Of a DNA stretch of 64,000 bases, positions 47,510 through 56,444 are shown one piece after another. Position 1 is the first letter of the stretch, and each line of letters starts with the position of its first letter. The position numbers were made by a program, and so were the translations under genes. The notes beneath the pieces are model-generated. The model made no database searches. It was not told the origin of the DNA and was given only the letters and a program-made list of their open reading frames with translations. Source of the stretch: Streptomyces chrestomyceticus JCM 4735 (GTDB lineage: Bacteria > Actinomycetota > Actinomycetes > Streptomycetales > Streptomycetaceae); the NCBI RefSeq assembly GCF_003865135.1, contig NZ_BHZC01000001.1:2542001-2606000 (forward strand). Direction: 5' to 3'.

Positions 47510-48470
47510 CCAGCGTCCTCTACGACGCCCCGGGGCCCAAGGCCAAGGTCCGCAACCGCGTCTACACCGTCGTCGGCGCGCTCGCCGTCCTCGGCCTGCT
47601 CCTCTTCGCCGTGCTGCGGCTGGCCGCCAAGGGCCAGTTCGAGCCGGAGATGTGGAACATCTTCAACAACGCCGGCGTGCGGACCAACATCCGCAACGGT
47701 GTCCTGACGACCCTCCAGGTCTTCGCGGTCGCCGCGGTGCTCTCCCTCGCGCTCGGCGTGCTGCTCGCCGTCGCCCGGCTCTCCGACCACAAGCCGGTGC
47801 GCTGGCTGGCGACCGGGTTCATCGAGCTGTTCCGGGCCGTCCCGCTGCTGATCACGATCTACGCCCTGTGGGTGATCCTGCTCTCCTACAAGGAGGAGCT
47901 GGGCCTGACCGGCGACTCCCCGCAGTTCTGGGCCCTGGTCGTCGGCCTGACCGTCTACAACGGCTCGGTGCAGGCGGAGGTGCTGCGGGCCGGCATCAAC
48001 GCGGTGCCCCGGGGCAGCGCGAGGCGGCGTACGCGCTCGGCATGAGCAAGACGCAGGTCATGACGACGGTGCTGATGCCGCAGGCCGTCCGGGCGATGCT
48101 GCCGACGATCATCAGCCAACTGGTGGTGACCCTCAAGGACACCTCGCTCGGTTACGTGATCACCTTCGAGGAACTGCTGTACACGATCCAGCAGATGGCC
48201 AGCACCATCGTCGTCAACGACGAGAACCCGTACGTGCCGATGATCATCGTGGCCGGCGCGATCTACGTGGCGATGTGTCTGGCGCTGTCCGGGCTGGCCA
48301 ACTGGATCGAGCGGCGCGGCCGGCGGGCCAAGACCGGCATCGTGATGGCCGGGGCGGGCGAGCCGGTCACCGCGTCGGACGCGCTGGAAGGGGCCGACGG
48401 CACGCCCGGCGGCCCGGTCGACACCCGGCGGCCGCCGGACCTGGGCGGCGGGGGCGGCTTCACGCCCTGA
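47506..48470 (+). pseudogene. gluD: Glutamate ABC transporter permease, frameshifted
   Basis: The frame from the ATG at 47506 encodes a normal permease up to NGSVQAEVLRAGINAVPRG, then reads out of frame and stops at 48045. The frame to 48470 continues exactly where it should: QREAAYALGMSKTQVMTTVL (the EAA loop), then MPQAVRAMLPTIISQLVVTL and further membrane segments. The break is in CCCCGGGG at 48007-48014, where one additional G would join the two halves into a protein of about 321 residues. As read, the product would lack the EAA loop and could not couple to GluA. Because gluA, gluB and gluC are intact, a homopolymer sequencing error is more likely than true loss. Confidence 0.88.
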
Positions 48471-48486
48471 CGGTGTGACACCGTGA

Positions 48487-48520
48487 ACGGGGGCAGTGCC
48501 GCGTGCGCCGCTGCCCCCGT
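48487..48520 (+). terminator. Terminator after gluD
   Basis: ACGGGGGCAG at 48487-48496 pairs perfectly with CTGCCCCCGT at 48511-48520 around a 14-base loop. It lies 17 bp after the gluD stop. A separate 15-bp palindrome, ACGGTGTGACACCGT, at 48470-48484 sits just upstream and overlaps the last base of the stop codon. Confidence 0.8.
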
Positions 48521-48633
48521 CACTTGACGCGGGCGCCCGCAATGGGTTGCATACGCTGTGTGATCGCGCACCGGGCTCCAACTGCCAGTTCCTGTACGTC
48601 CCGTAAGAACCCGCGGACCGGGGGAGCCACGCC

Positions 48634-50768
48634 GTGGACCCGGTGATCGTCGTCGGGGCCGGCCCCGTCGGCCTCGCCCTCGCCCTCTCCCTCGCCCGCC
48701 TCGACGTCCCGTGCGTGGTGCTGGACGAAGCCCCCGGCGCGATCGATCCGCGGCCCGCCCGCACCGTCGTCCTGCGGCCGGACACCACCGCGTTCCTGGA
48801 GCGGCTGGGCTGCGGCCCGGCCCTGGACTCGGCGGGCACCCGGTGGACGGCCTGGCGGTCGGTGCGGCGGAGGCGGTTGCTGGAGCGGGTGGAGTTCGGG
48901 GTGGGGGGGCCTGCCCCCGTTTCCTCCACCTCCCCCATTTCTCCCGTTTCCCCCGTTCCTCCTGTTCCCTCTGCTGCTCCCGTTTCTCCCGTACACGTGC
49001 CGCAGCACGCGCTGACCCGGGCGCTGCGCACCGCGCTCGCGGCGCAGCCCGGCGTCCATATCGTCGCCGGCAGCCGGCTCGACGAACTGCGGCAGGACGA
49101 GTACGGGGTCAGCGCCCACACCCGAGGCGCCAACGGCGCGTGGTGGCGCGCCAGTTACCTGGTCGGCTGCGACGGCCCGCGCTCGACGGTCCGCAAGCTG
49201 CTGGAGATCCGCTTCCCGGGGCGTACGGCGGTCGAACGGCACGCGGTGGCGGCGCTGCGTACGGAACTTCCCTGGCCGGGCGAGGCGTTGCTGCACCGTT
49301 CGCCCGCGCGGCAGGGCGGCGGCGGGTCCGGCGGCGAGGTGACCGCCCGGCCGCTGCCCGGCGGGGTGTGGCGGCTGGACTGGCTGCTGCCGCCCGGCCG
49401 CGACCTGGTCACTCCGGACGCGCTGGTGGCCCGGATCCGCGACTCGCTGGCGGTGTGGACGGCGGAGGCGGGGGTGGGGGCCGGGTCGGGAGCTGGGGTC
49501 GGTGCGGGGGCCGACGCCGGAGTCGGGCCGGGGGCCGGGAACCGGGCCGGTTCGGGGGCGGGAGCGGGTGCCGGGCCGGTGCGTGGTTCCGGCAGGAAGG
49601 GCGGGGGGCGGGGCGGCCCGCACGTCCCCGCCGTACCGCCGTACGAACTCCTCGACACCGGCGTGCACACGGTGCACCACCGGCTGGCCCGGCGCTGGCG
49701 GCGCGGCCGCGCCTTCCTCGCCGGCGACGCCGCCCACCTGCTCGGCGCGCTCGGCACCCAGGGCTTGGACGAGGGCCTGCGGGACGCCGAGAACCTCGCC
49801 TGGAAGCTGGCCCTGGCCTGGCACCAGGGCGCTTCGGAGGCCCTGCTGGACAGCTACCAGGCCGAGCGCAGGGACGCCGTCACGGCCCGGCTGCGCGCCG
49901 CCGACCGTGCCCTGCCGCTGCTGCGCGACGGTGAGCGGGGCGGCCGGTGGCGGGCCGTCCTGCCGGGGGCCGCCCGCGGGCACACGGCGATGCTCACCGA
50001 CGGGCACCTGGGGCGCGGGCCGCTCGGCGCGCCCCCGCGTACGCCCGCTCCCCGCTCGCCCCGGACATCGACCCGTCGTGCGCGATGACGGTGGGCACGC
50101 AGGTCGGCGCGCCGGTCGCGGACGTCCCCGTGACGGCCCCGGACGGCGCCCAGGTACCGCTGCGGACCCGGCTGGGCCGGGGGCTGCTGGTGGTGCTGGT
50201 GGCGCCCGGCACGGGCGTGTGGGACCGGCGGCACTGGAAGTCGGCCGGTCTGATGCCGCGCCTCTCGAAGACGGTGGACGCCCTGCCGATGCCCGCCGAG
50301 GTGCTGGTCGCCGAGTCGTACCCGGGCGCGGTCGCCCACACCGTCCTGGTCGTACGGCCGGACGGGCATCTGGTCGCGGCCATGGGGGGCGTCCGGCCGG
50401 CGGAGCTGTACGCGTGCGCGGAGGCGGTACGGGGCGGAGGTGCGGGGAGTGGCCCGGGAGACGGGGCGGGGGGCGGTCCGGGAGGCGCGGGGCGCGTGGA
50501 GGCCGCGGTGACGTTCGAGGGGGCGGAGCGGGCCAGGGCCGAGAACGGGAACGGTACGGGGCCGGAGGGGCCGTTCGCGCATCCGGCGCGGCCGGACGGT
50601 GAGCCGTCGGAGCCTGCCGAGGGAGCGGCGTCCCCGCAGGCCGGCAGCGACACGGACCGGGACATGGCTCGTGGCACGGATCGGGGCACTGACCGGGAGA
50701 TGGCTGGGGACGCGGGCCGGGACGTGACGGAAGCGGAGGTCCGGTCGGGGGGCGGGGCCGGTCGGTGA
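48634..50768 (+). pseudogene. FAD-dependent monooxygenase, frameshifted
   Basis: Flavoprotein hydroxylase of the PHBH/aromatic-ring class. From the GTG at 48634, GGGGGAG just upstream, the FAD motif GAGPVGLALALSLARLD, the second dinucleotide-site motif LVGCDGPRSTVRK and the FAD-phosphate motif FLAGDAAHLLGALGTQGLDE are intact. A Gly/Ala-rich repeat (GAGSGAGVGAGADAG) interrupts the middle, near residues 275-320. After LGRGPLGAPP at the C run 50032-50036 the frame breaks; the frame to 50768 continues the expected thioredoxin-like C-terminal domain, YARSPLAPDIDPSCAMTVG then LRTRLGRGLLVVLVAPGTGV. One more C in the run rejoins the protein. The final 120 residues are a low-complexity tail. The substrate is unknown. 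Confidence 0.82.
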
Positions 50769-51037
50769 GCGCTCCCGCGAGCCTCGACGCGCCGGTCGGC
50801 GTGCGCCCCTGGCACACTCCGGTGCGCCGGTCGGCGGTTGACCCTGCGGGAAGCCCCGTGCTTGACTCCGGAACGTGACGGAGAACGGTTCGCGCTTCTG
50901 GCGGAGGGTCCATCTGGACCTGGTCCGCTACGCGGGCTGTGTGTGTCGTCCGTCCTGCTGATCCGCACCCTTTCCCCGCGCGCCGCCGCGTCCGCCGCTG
51001 GTCGCGCGCCTCTTCGCGATCACTCAGGACGGTTCCT

Positions 51038-51577
51038 GTGCCCGACGTACGTACCCCCGCGCGCCCGCGTCCGGACGCCACCGGCGGCCCCACCGCCGCC
51101 GAACTCCTCGACTTCGCCCGCCGTACCGCCGCCGACGCCCCGCTCGTCGCCTCGCTGCCCCTCGACCCCGAAGGCCGGACCTGGATCCGTCTGGACGGTC
51201 CCGGCGGCAGTGAGGCATGGCTGATCGGCTGGCCGCCCGGTACGGGCACCGGCTGGCACGACCACGGCGGCTCGCACGGCGCGTTCGCCGCCGCCTCGGG
51301 CGAGCTGACCGAGCAGTCGCTCGCCGCCCAACTGCCCACCGAGGGCTGGAAGACGCTGGAACTGGCGGACGGCGTGGACCGGCAGCGGAAGCTGGCCGGC
51401 GGCCGCGGCCGCGCCTTCGGCCCGCACCACGTCCACCAGGTGCTCAACCTCTCCGAGGACACGCACGCCGTCTCGGTGCACGCCTACTATCCGCCGCTGC
51501 CGCTGATGCGCCGCTACAGCCGCACCGGTCCCGTCCTGCGCCTCGAAGAGGTCGAGCTGCCCGAGGACTGGCGGTGA
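51038..51577 (+). CDS. Cysteine dioxygenase family protein
   Basis: Cupin-fold, iron-dependent thiol dioxygenase of 179 residues, which in the best-known members oxidises cysteine to cysteine sulfinate. I place the start at a GTG at 51038, with AGGAC upstream, because the earlier part of the frame is not conserved. The iron ligands are visible: two His in GTGWHDHGGSHGAF and a third in FGPHHVHQVLNL. GRGRAFGPHHVHQ and SVHAYYPPLPLMRRY are typical. The stop overlaps the rhodanese start by four bases (GTGA), so translation is coupled. The pair suggests thiol or sulfide metabolism. Confidence 0.88.
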   Translation: MPDVRTPARPRPDATGGPTAAELLDFARRTAADAPLVASLPLDPEGRTWIRLDGPGGSEAWLIGWPPGTGTGWHDHGGSHGAFAAASGELTEQSLAAQLPTEGWKTLELADGVDRQRKLAGGRGRAFGPHHVHQVLNLSEDTHAVSVHAYYPPLPLMRRYSRTGPVLRLEEVELPEDWR

Positions 51578-51963
51578 GCGCCGTCGACGCGCTCCTGGAG
51601 GCGGCGCGCGCCGGACTGGACCGGGTGTCCCCCGAGCAGGCCGCGGCGGTCCAGCGGGACGGCGGGCTGCTGGTCGACATCCGTTACGCGGCGCTGCGCG
51701 AACGTGACGGCACCATCCCGGGTGCGCTGATCGTCGAACGCAACGAACTGGAGTGGCGCCTGGATCCCACCGGCACCCACCGCGCCCCGGAAGCCACCGG
51801 TCACGACCTGGCGGTGGTCGTCGTCTGCAACGAGGGCTACGCGTCGAGCCTCGCGGCCGCCTCCCTGCGGCAGTTGGGCCTGTACCGGGCGACCGACCTG
51901 GTGGGCGGCTTCCAGGCATGGCGGGCGGCGGGGCTTCCGGTCCGCGCCCGCGTCCACGGCTGA
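51574..51963 (+). CDS. Rhodanese-like domain protein
   Basis: Single rhodanese domain of 129 residues. It starts at a GTG at 51574 that overlaps the preceding stop codon. The opening DGGLLVDIRYAALRERDGTI and GALIVERNELEWRLDPTG match the CH2A/CH2B segments, and the active-site loop reads VVVCNEGYASSLAA with the sulfur-accepting Cys in place. Such domains transfer sulfane sulfur, and could act on the persulfide or sulfinate chemistry of the adjacent cysteine dioxygenase. It ends 7 bp before a strong hairpin. Confidence 0.88.
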   Translation: MSAVDALLEAARAGLDRVSPEQAAAVQRDGGLLVDIRYAALRERDGTIPGALIVERNELEWRLDPTGTHRAPEATGHDLAVVVVCNEGYASSLAAASLRQLGLYRATDLVGGFQAWRAAGLPVRARVHG

Positions 51964-51969
51964 GGTGGC

Positions 51970-51997
51970 GGCGGGTCCGCCCGGAGGCGGACCCGCC
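51970..51997 (+). terminator. Terminator after the rhodanese gene
   Basis: GGCGGGTCCGC at 51970-51980 pairs perfectly with GCGGACCCGCC at 51987-51997 around a six-base loop, seven bases after the rhodanese stop. It is the likely terminator for the monooxygenase/cysteine dioxygenase/rhodanese genes. Confidence 0.85.
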
Positions 51998-52065
51998 GTC
52001 GGCTCGGTGCGCGGCGTTTCGGTGTGCTGCGTTTCGATGTGCTGCGGCTCGAAGTGCTGCGGTGT

Positions 52066-52140
52066 CTCGGTATGCGGCGTCTCGGTGTGCGGCGTCTCGG
52101 TGTGCGGCGTCTCGGTGTGCGGCGTCTCAGGGTGCGGCGT
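52066..52140. repeat. 15-bp tandem repeat, five units
   Basis: Five 15-bp units: 52066-52080 (one base changed), 52081-52095, 52096-52110 and 52111-52125 (three identical CTCGGTGTGCGGCGT copies), and 52126-52140 (two bases changed). Related but less regular copies extend back to about 52015. The array fills the convergent gap and overlaps the stop codon of the lipase-like gene at 52127. Confidence 0.9.
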
Positions 52141-53443
52141 CGGACTGCCGGATCACGAGCGGCAGGGCCTTGCGCACCGTCCCGTTGTGGTCCACGTCCC
52201 CGACGTCCGTGAGCCGGTGGGCGGCCCCGTTGGCGGTAAGCTGCCGCGCGCAGTGGCGCGCGTTCTCGAACGCCACGTCCTTGTCGCCCTTGGCGTGGTA
52301 GAGATGCACCGGCACCTCCGGACGCCAGTCACAGGTGGTGTCCAATGCCTCCAGCTCTCGCCGCAGCTTCCCCCGCGGGCTGCGGACCGTGTCGAGGAAT
52401 TCCGGCGTGAACAGTTCCTTCGAGGTCGCCGGCAGCGCCGCCGCGATCTCCGACGCCCGGTGATCGCCGTCGAAGAGGGACTCCACCGTCTTGTCGTACG
52501 GCGCACGGAACGCCTGCCCCGGTGTGTCGTACAAGCCGTACATCCGGTCCCACGCGGTCGCGAAGTACGCCAGGTAGAGCGACGACCGGACGACCTCGTC
52601 GTCGGCCGCGGCGGCCTCGAACCCGCTCAGGTCGAAGGGCCCGGCGATCGGGGCGAGCGCCCCCAGCCGGAAGTACGGGTCGGCGCCCCGCTGGAGGGCC
52701 CGGCCGACCATCATGGTCGCGGGCCCGCCCTGGGAGAAGCCGCTGACCAGTACGTTCCTGTCGAGGACCCGCTGCTCCCGCCGGACGGACGCCCGGGCCG
52801 CGCGCAGCGCGTCGACCGAGGCGGTGACGGTCGCCCGCGGATGGCCGTACGGGTGAATGCCGGGGCCCTCGCCCAGCCCCAGGTAGTCCGGCGCGGAGAC
52901 GGCCCGGCCGGTCGAGGCGAAGAGCAGGGCCGCCGCCCGGTCGGTGGACTGCTCGTTCACCGAGGCCACGTCGCCCCGGTACACGGTCGTCCCGTGCAGC
53001 CAGGACACGGTCTGGAGAGCACGCTCGCCGTTCTTCGGTACGGCGACCAACTGACTGGCCGTGGTGGGCTCGCCCCGGAGGCCGCGGGTGCGGTAGACGA
53101 CGCGGTGGGCGCGTACGCCGTAACGCACCTGGGCCGCGTCGATACCGGCCTTCTCCAGTCGGTCCGCGACCCCCTTCGCGTCCAGGTCGGCAACGAGAGT
53201 GACGGAAACGACCGAACCGGGGGTCGAGCGCTGCTCGGCGGCGTCGGGTCCGGCCGTGGCGGTTCTGGTTGGGGTTGGGGGTGCGGCCGTCGTGCCCGTG
53301 CCCTTGCCCGGACCCGGGCTCTCGGACATCGCTGACGCCGTGGTCGTCGCCACTGTCCCCGTGGCCAGTACGGCCGCGGCGCATCCCAGGACGAGGACGC
53401 CGGGAGTGGCGGACCACCCACGGCGTATTCGAGTGAAGATCAT
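52127..53443 (-). CDS. Secreted lipase-like alpha/beta hydrolase
   Basis: 438-residue exported hydrolase from the ATG at 53443. The signal peptide MIFTRIRRGWSATPGVLVLG continues to ATASAM-like residues and is followed by a Thr/Pro/Gly-rich stalk. The alpha/beta hydrolase core has the nucleophile elbow SGFSQGGPATM with Ser237, the acid-loop region YHAKGDKDVAFEN and the late His in VGDVDHNGTVRKA. It resembles the secretory lipase family. A lid-like stretch from FDLSGFEAAAAD to RMYGLYDT lies between. It is a single gene with a long upstream gap. Its substrate, lipid or ester, is not known. Confidence 0.85.
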   Translation of the reverse strand: MIFTRIRRGWSATPGVLVLGCAAAVLATGTVATTTASAMSESPGPGKGTGTTAAPPTPTRTATAGPDAAEQRSTPGSVVSVTLVADLDAKGVADRLEKAGIDAAQVRYGVRAHRVVYRTRGLRGEPTTASQLVAVPKNGERALQTVSWLHGTTVYRGDVASVNEQSTDRAAALLFASTGRAVSAPDYLGLGEGPGIHPYGHPRATVTASVDALRAARASVRREQRVLDRNVLVSGFSQGGPATMMVGRALQRGADPYFRLGALAPIAGPFDLSGFEAAAADDEVVRSSLYLAYFATAWDRMYGLYDTPGQAFRAPYDKTVESLFDGDHRASEIAAALPATSKELFTPEFLDTVRSPRGKLRRELEALDTTCDWRPEVPVHLYHAKGDKDVAFENARHCARQLTANGAAHRLTDVGDVDHNGTVRKALPLVIRQSDAAP

Positions 53444-53618
53444 GCACCGCACTCTGCCGCCCACAGCATGCAGAGCACATTGCGGCCAGCCTCCGCGCCG
53501 GAGGGGGGTTTTCCCCCGGAAGCCGGACTGCCCGTAAACGGGCCGGACGGAATGTCGCGGGACCGGACCGCACATCGCAGGGCCGGGCCGCACGTCGCAG
53601 GCCGTACCGACCGTCACC

Positions 53619-53888
53619 AGGTCCTGTCGTCACATTCCCGTTGTCCGCCGGAAGGGCGGGCCGCGCGGCGTCTGGTGCACCCCGCTGCGCTCCGTCTCGG
53701 CTCCTTCATCCGTCCTTCGGAAGCCGAGCCGATCGCCAGGCGCCGGAGCGCCCTCGATGGGGGTACCCCCTGGTCCTTCGGGCCTTGAGGGCAGAGCTAC
53801 GCGGGCGTTTCGGCAACGCAGCGTGGGGGCACCTCCCAGCGGTAGCTGGGAGAGTCGCGCGGCAGGCGGGAATGTGACGACAGGGCCT
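53619..53888. mobile_element. MITE-like inverted-repeat element, 270 bp
   Basis: Terminal inverted repeats of 22 bp lie at 53619-53640 and 53867-53888 and differ at one position; both contain CTGTCGTCACATTCCCG or its complement. The interior has no ORF of meaning but carries GGGGGTACCCCC at 53759-53770 and a hairpin with CTCCCAGC and GCTGGGAG near 53833-53852, motifs I associate with dispersed Streptomyces repeats. No clear target-site duplication is visible. Length, exact ends and lack of a transposase gene fit a non-autonomous transposable element. Confidence 0.75.
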
Positions 53889-54360
53889 AGCCGGGGGCCC
53901 GGGAGACCCCACCCTGAGGCACCGCACTGTGCGCTGAGCCTGCCGAGAACGAGACAAACGAGACAACCGCACGGTCACGGGCCCACAGCACGTAGCAACA
54001 CGCACCCGCAGCATGGCCACCCGGCCTGCGAGCGTCCGCGCCCCCGGCCGACGGCCGACCGGCAGCAGCCGACGGCCCCCTCGCCCCGCCACGCCTGCTG
54101 TCACTCCCCGGCCGCACACCTACGGCCTCACCCCTCGCCGCAGCCACCGCTCCACGAAGTCACACCTCTCACCGAGCCACCCCTCCTCGCCCTCAGGCCC
54201 CACCGTGCCATCCCCCGGCCAAGCCGCCCCCTCGCCAGGCCACGCCCCCACCAGCGCGCCCCCGCCGAGCCATCACCCCGCCAAGCCACGTCCCCACCAG
54301 CACGCGTCCCTCACCGGCGCGTGTCCCCGCCGGATCACACCCCCACCAGGCCACGCCCCC

Positions 54361-54395
54361 ATCGGCTCACATCCCCATCGGCTCACATCCCCACC
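54361..54395. repeat. 16-bp direct repeats before recX end
   Basis: ATCGGCTCACATCCCC occurs at 54361-54376 and again at 54377-54392, followed by a truncated copy, ACCGGCTCACGCC. More degenerate copies of a CCACC/CCCC-rich unit extend upstream to about 54160. They end at the recX stop codon. Confidence 0.7.
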
Positions 54396-54398
54396 GGC

Positions 54399-55091
54399 TC
54401 ACGCCTCCGGCAAGTGGTACTCCATCAGTTCCGGATCTTCCCCCTCCTCCTCCAGCGCCTGCCGGACCACCCGTAGGGCCAGGCCCTCCGGGTAGCCCTT
54501 GCGGGCCAGCATTCCCGCGAGGCGCCGTATCCGCTTCTCCCGGTCCAGGCCCCGGGTCGTCCGCAGCTTGCGGTCGACCAGTTCGCGGGCCGTGCGTTCC
54601 TCCTGCTCGGAGTCGAGCTGTCCGAGGGCTTCGTCGACCGTCGCGGGGTCGACGCCCTTGGTGCGCAGCTCGCGGGCGAGCGCCCGGCGGGCCAGCCCCC
54701 GGCCGTGGTGCCGGGACTCCACCCAGGCGCCGGCGAACTTCGCGTCGTCGATCAGCCCCACCTCCTCGAAGCGGGACAGCACCTCCTGGGCGGCGTCCTC
54801 GGGGATGCCCCGCTCACGCAGGGCGTCCCCGAGCTGCTTGCGCGTCCGCGCTGACCCGGTGAGCAGGCGCAGACAGATGGCCCGCGCCTGCTCCTCGGGC
54901 GTACGCGGCGGTCCCGCCTCGGCCCTCGACGAGGAGGAACCACCGCCGTCCTTGCGTTTCCTACGGTTCTCGGCGCCGCCCGCAGCACTGCCGCTCCCGC
55001 CCCGGCCGTCGTCGTCACGCCCCACGTCGTGACCGGCTTCCACGCCGGGGCCGTGGCCGTGGCCGTCGGGCCATTCCGTTCGCCGCGTCAC
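54399..55091 (-). CDS. recX: Regulatory protein RecX
   Basis: Inhibitor of RecA filament formation and strand exchange. The 230-residue protein starts at a GTG at 55091, 6 bp after the recA stop. The first 60 residues are a variable Gly/Ser/Arg-rich lead. The three-helix RecX repeats follow: ARAICLRLLTGSARTRKQLG, EVLSRFEEVGLIDDAKFAGA, ARELRTKGVDPATVDEALGQ and RRLAGMLARKGYPEGLALRV. This is a complete RecX. It is co-transcribed with recA, which keeps the inhibitor below the level of its target. Confidence 0.95.
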   Translation of the reverse strand: MTRRTEWPDGHGHGPGVEAGHDVGRDDDGRGGSGSAAGGAENRRKRKDGGGSSSSRAEAGPPRTPEEQARAICLRLLTGSARTRKQLGDALRERGIPEDAAQEVLSRFEEVGLIDDAKFAGAWVESRHHGRGLARRALARELRTKGVDPATVDEALGQLDSEQEERTARELVDRKLRTTRGLDREKRIRRLAGMLARKGYPEGLALRVVRQALEEEGEDPELMEYHLPEA

Positions 55092-55097
55092 GACGGA

Positions 55098-56225
<1,128 letters not shown>

Positions 56226-56367
56226 GGCTTCCACCCGGTTTGCTTGAGTCGATCGCTTCACGTCCATGACGCTAACGCCTGCCACTGACAACGCGCCCGG
56301 ACCCGGCTCCGGCCTGTGGATAACTCCCGGGAACTCCGGGCGGAAACACGGGTCGGACGTCTCATAA

Positions 56368-56379
56368 GAATAGATGTTC
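56368..56379 (-). promoter_or_regulatory. SOS-box candidate upstream of recA
   Basis: GAATAGATGTTC at 56368-56379 reads GAACATCTATTC on the recA strand, close to the GAAC-N4-GTTC-type LexA site with imperfect symmetry and to the form I recall for streptomycete recA. It lies 142-154 bp upstream of the recA start. The fit to the strict consensus is weaker than the lexA box. Confidence 0.55.
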
Positions 56380-56409
56380 GATTTCAGTGTCAAGCGCACC
56401 ACGCCGGGC

Positions 56410-56432
56410 CCGGTCCGGTCGCCCCGGACCGG
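56410..56432 (-). terminator. Terminator after the AI-2E family permease gene
   Basis: A perfect 9-bp stem, CCGGTCCGG at 56410-56418 and CCGGACCGG at 56424-56432, with a five-base loop. It lies 12 bp after the stop codon of the permease gene on the minus strand, and separates that gene from recA. Confidence 0.7.
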
Positions 56433-56444
56433 TCACCCGGCCGC

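Larger units (their letters stand above)
53444..54398. other. Long gene-free region between lipase gene and recX
   Basis: 955 bp without a supported gene. The first 175 bp are the upstream region of the lipase-like gene. A MITE-like element occupies 53619-53888 and a C-rich degenerate repeat region occupies about 54160-54398. Frames open across this region have no recognisable product. Confidence 0.6.

Noticed and set aside
48001..48060. Programmed ribosomal frameshift in gluD
   Set aside because: No slippery heptamer of the X-XXY-YYZ type with a spaced stem-loop is evident; a missing G in a G run explains it better.
53889..54398. Plus-strand frames between the MITE-like element and recX as a gene
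   Set aside because: They encode Pro/His/Arg-rich low-complexity peptides driven by C-rich repeats, with no ribosome binding site or homology.
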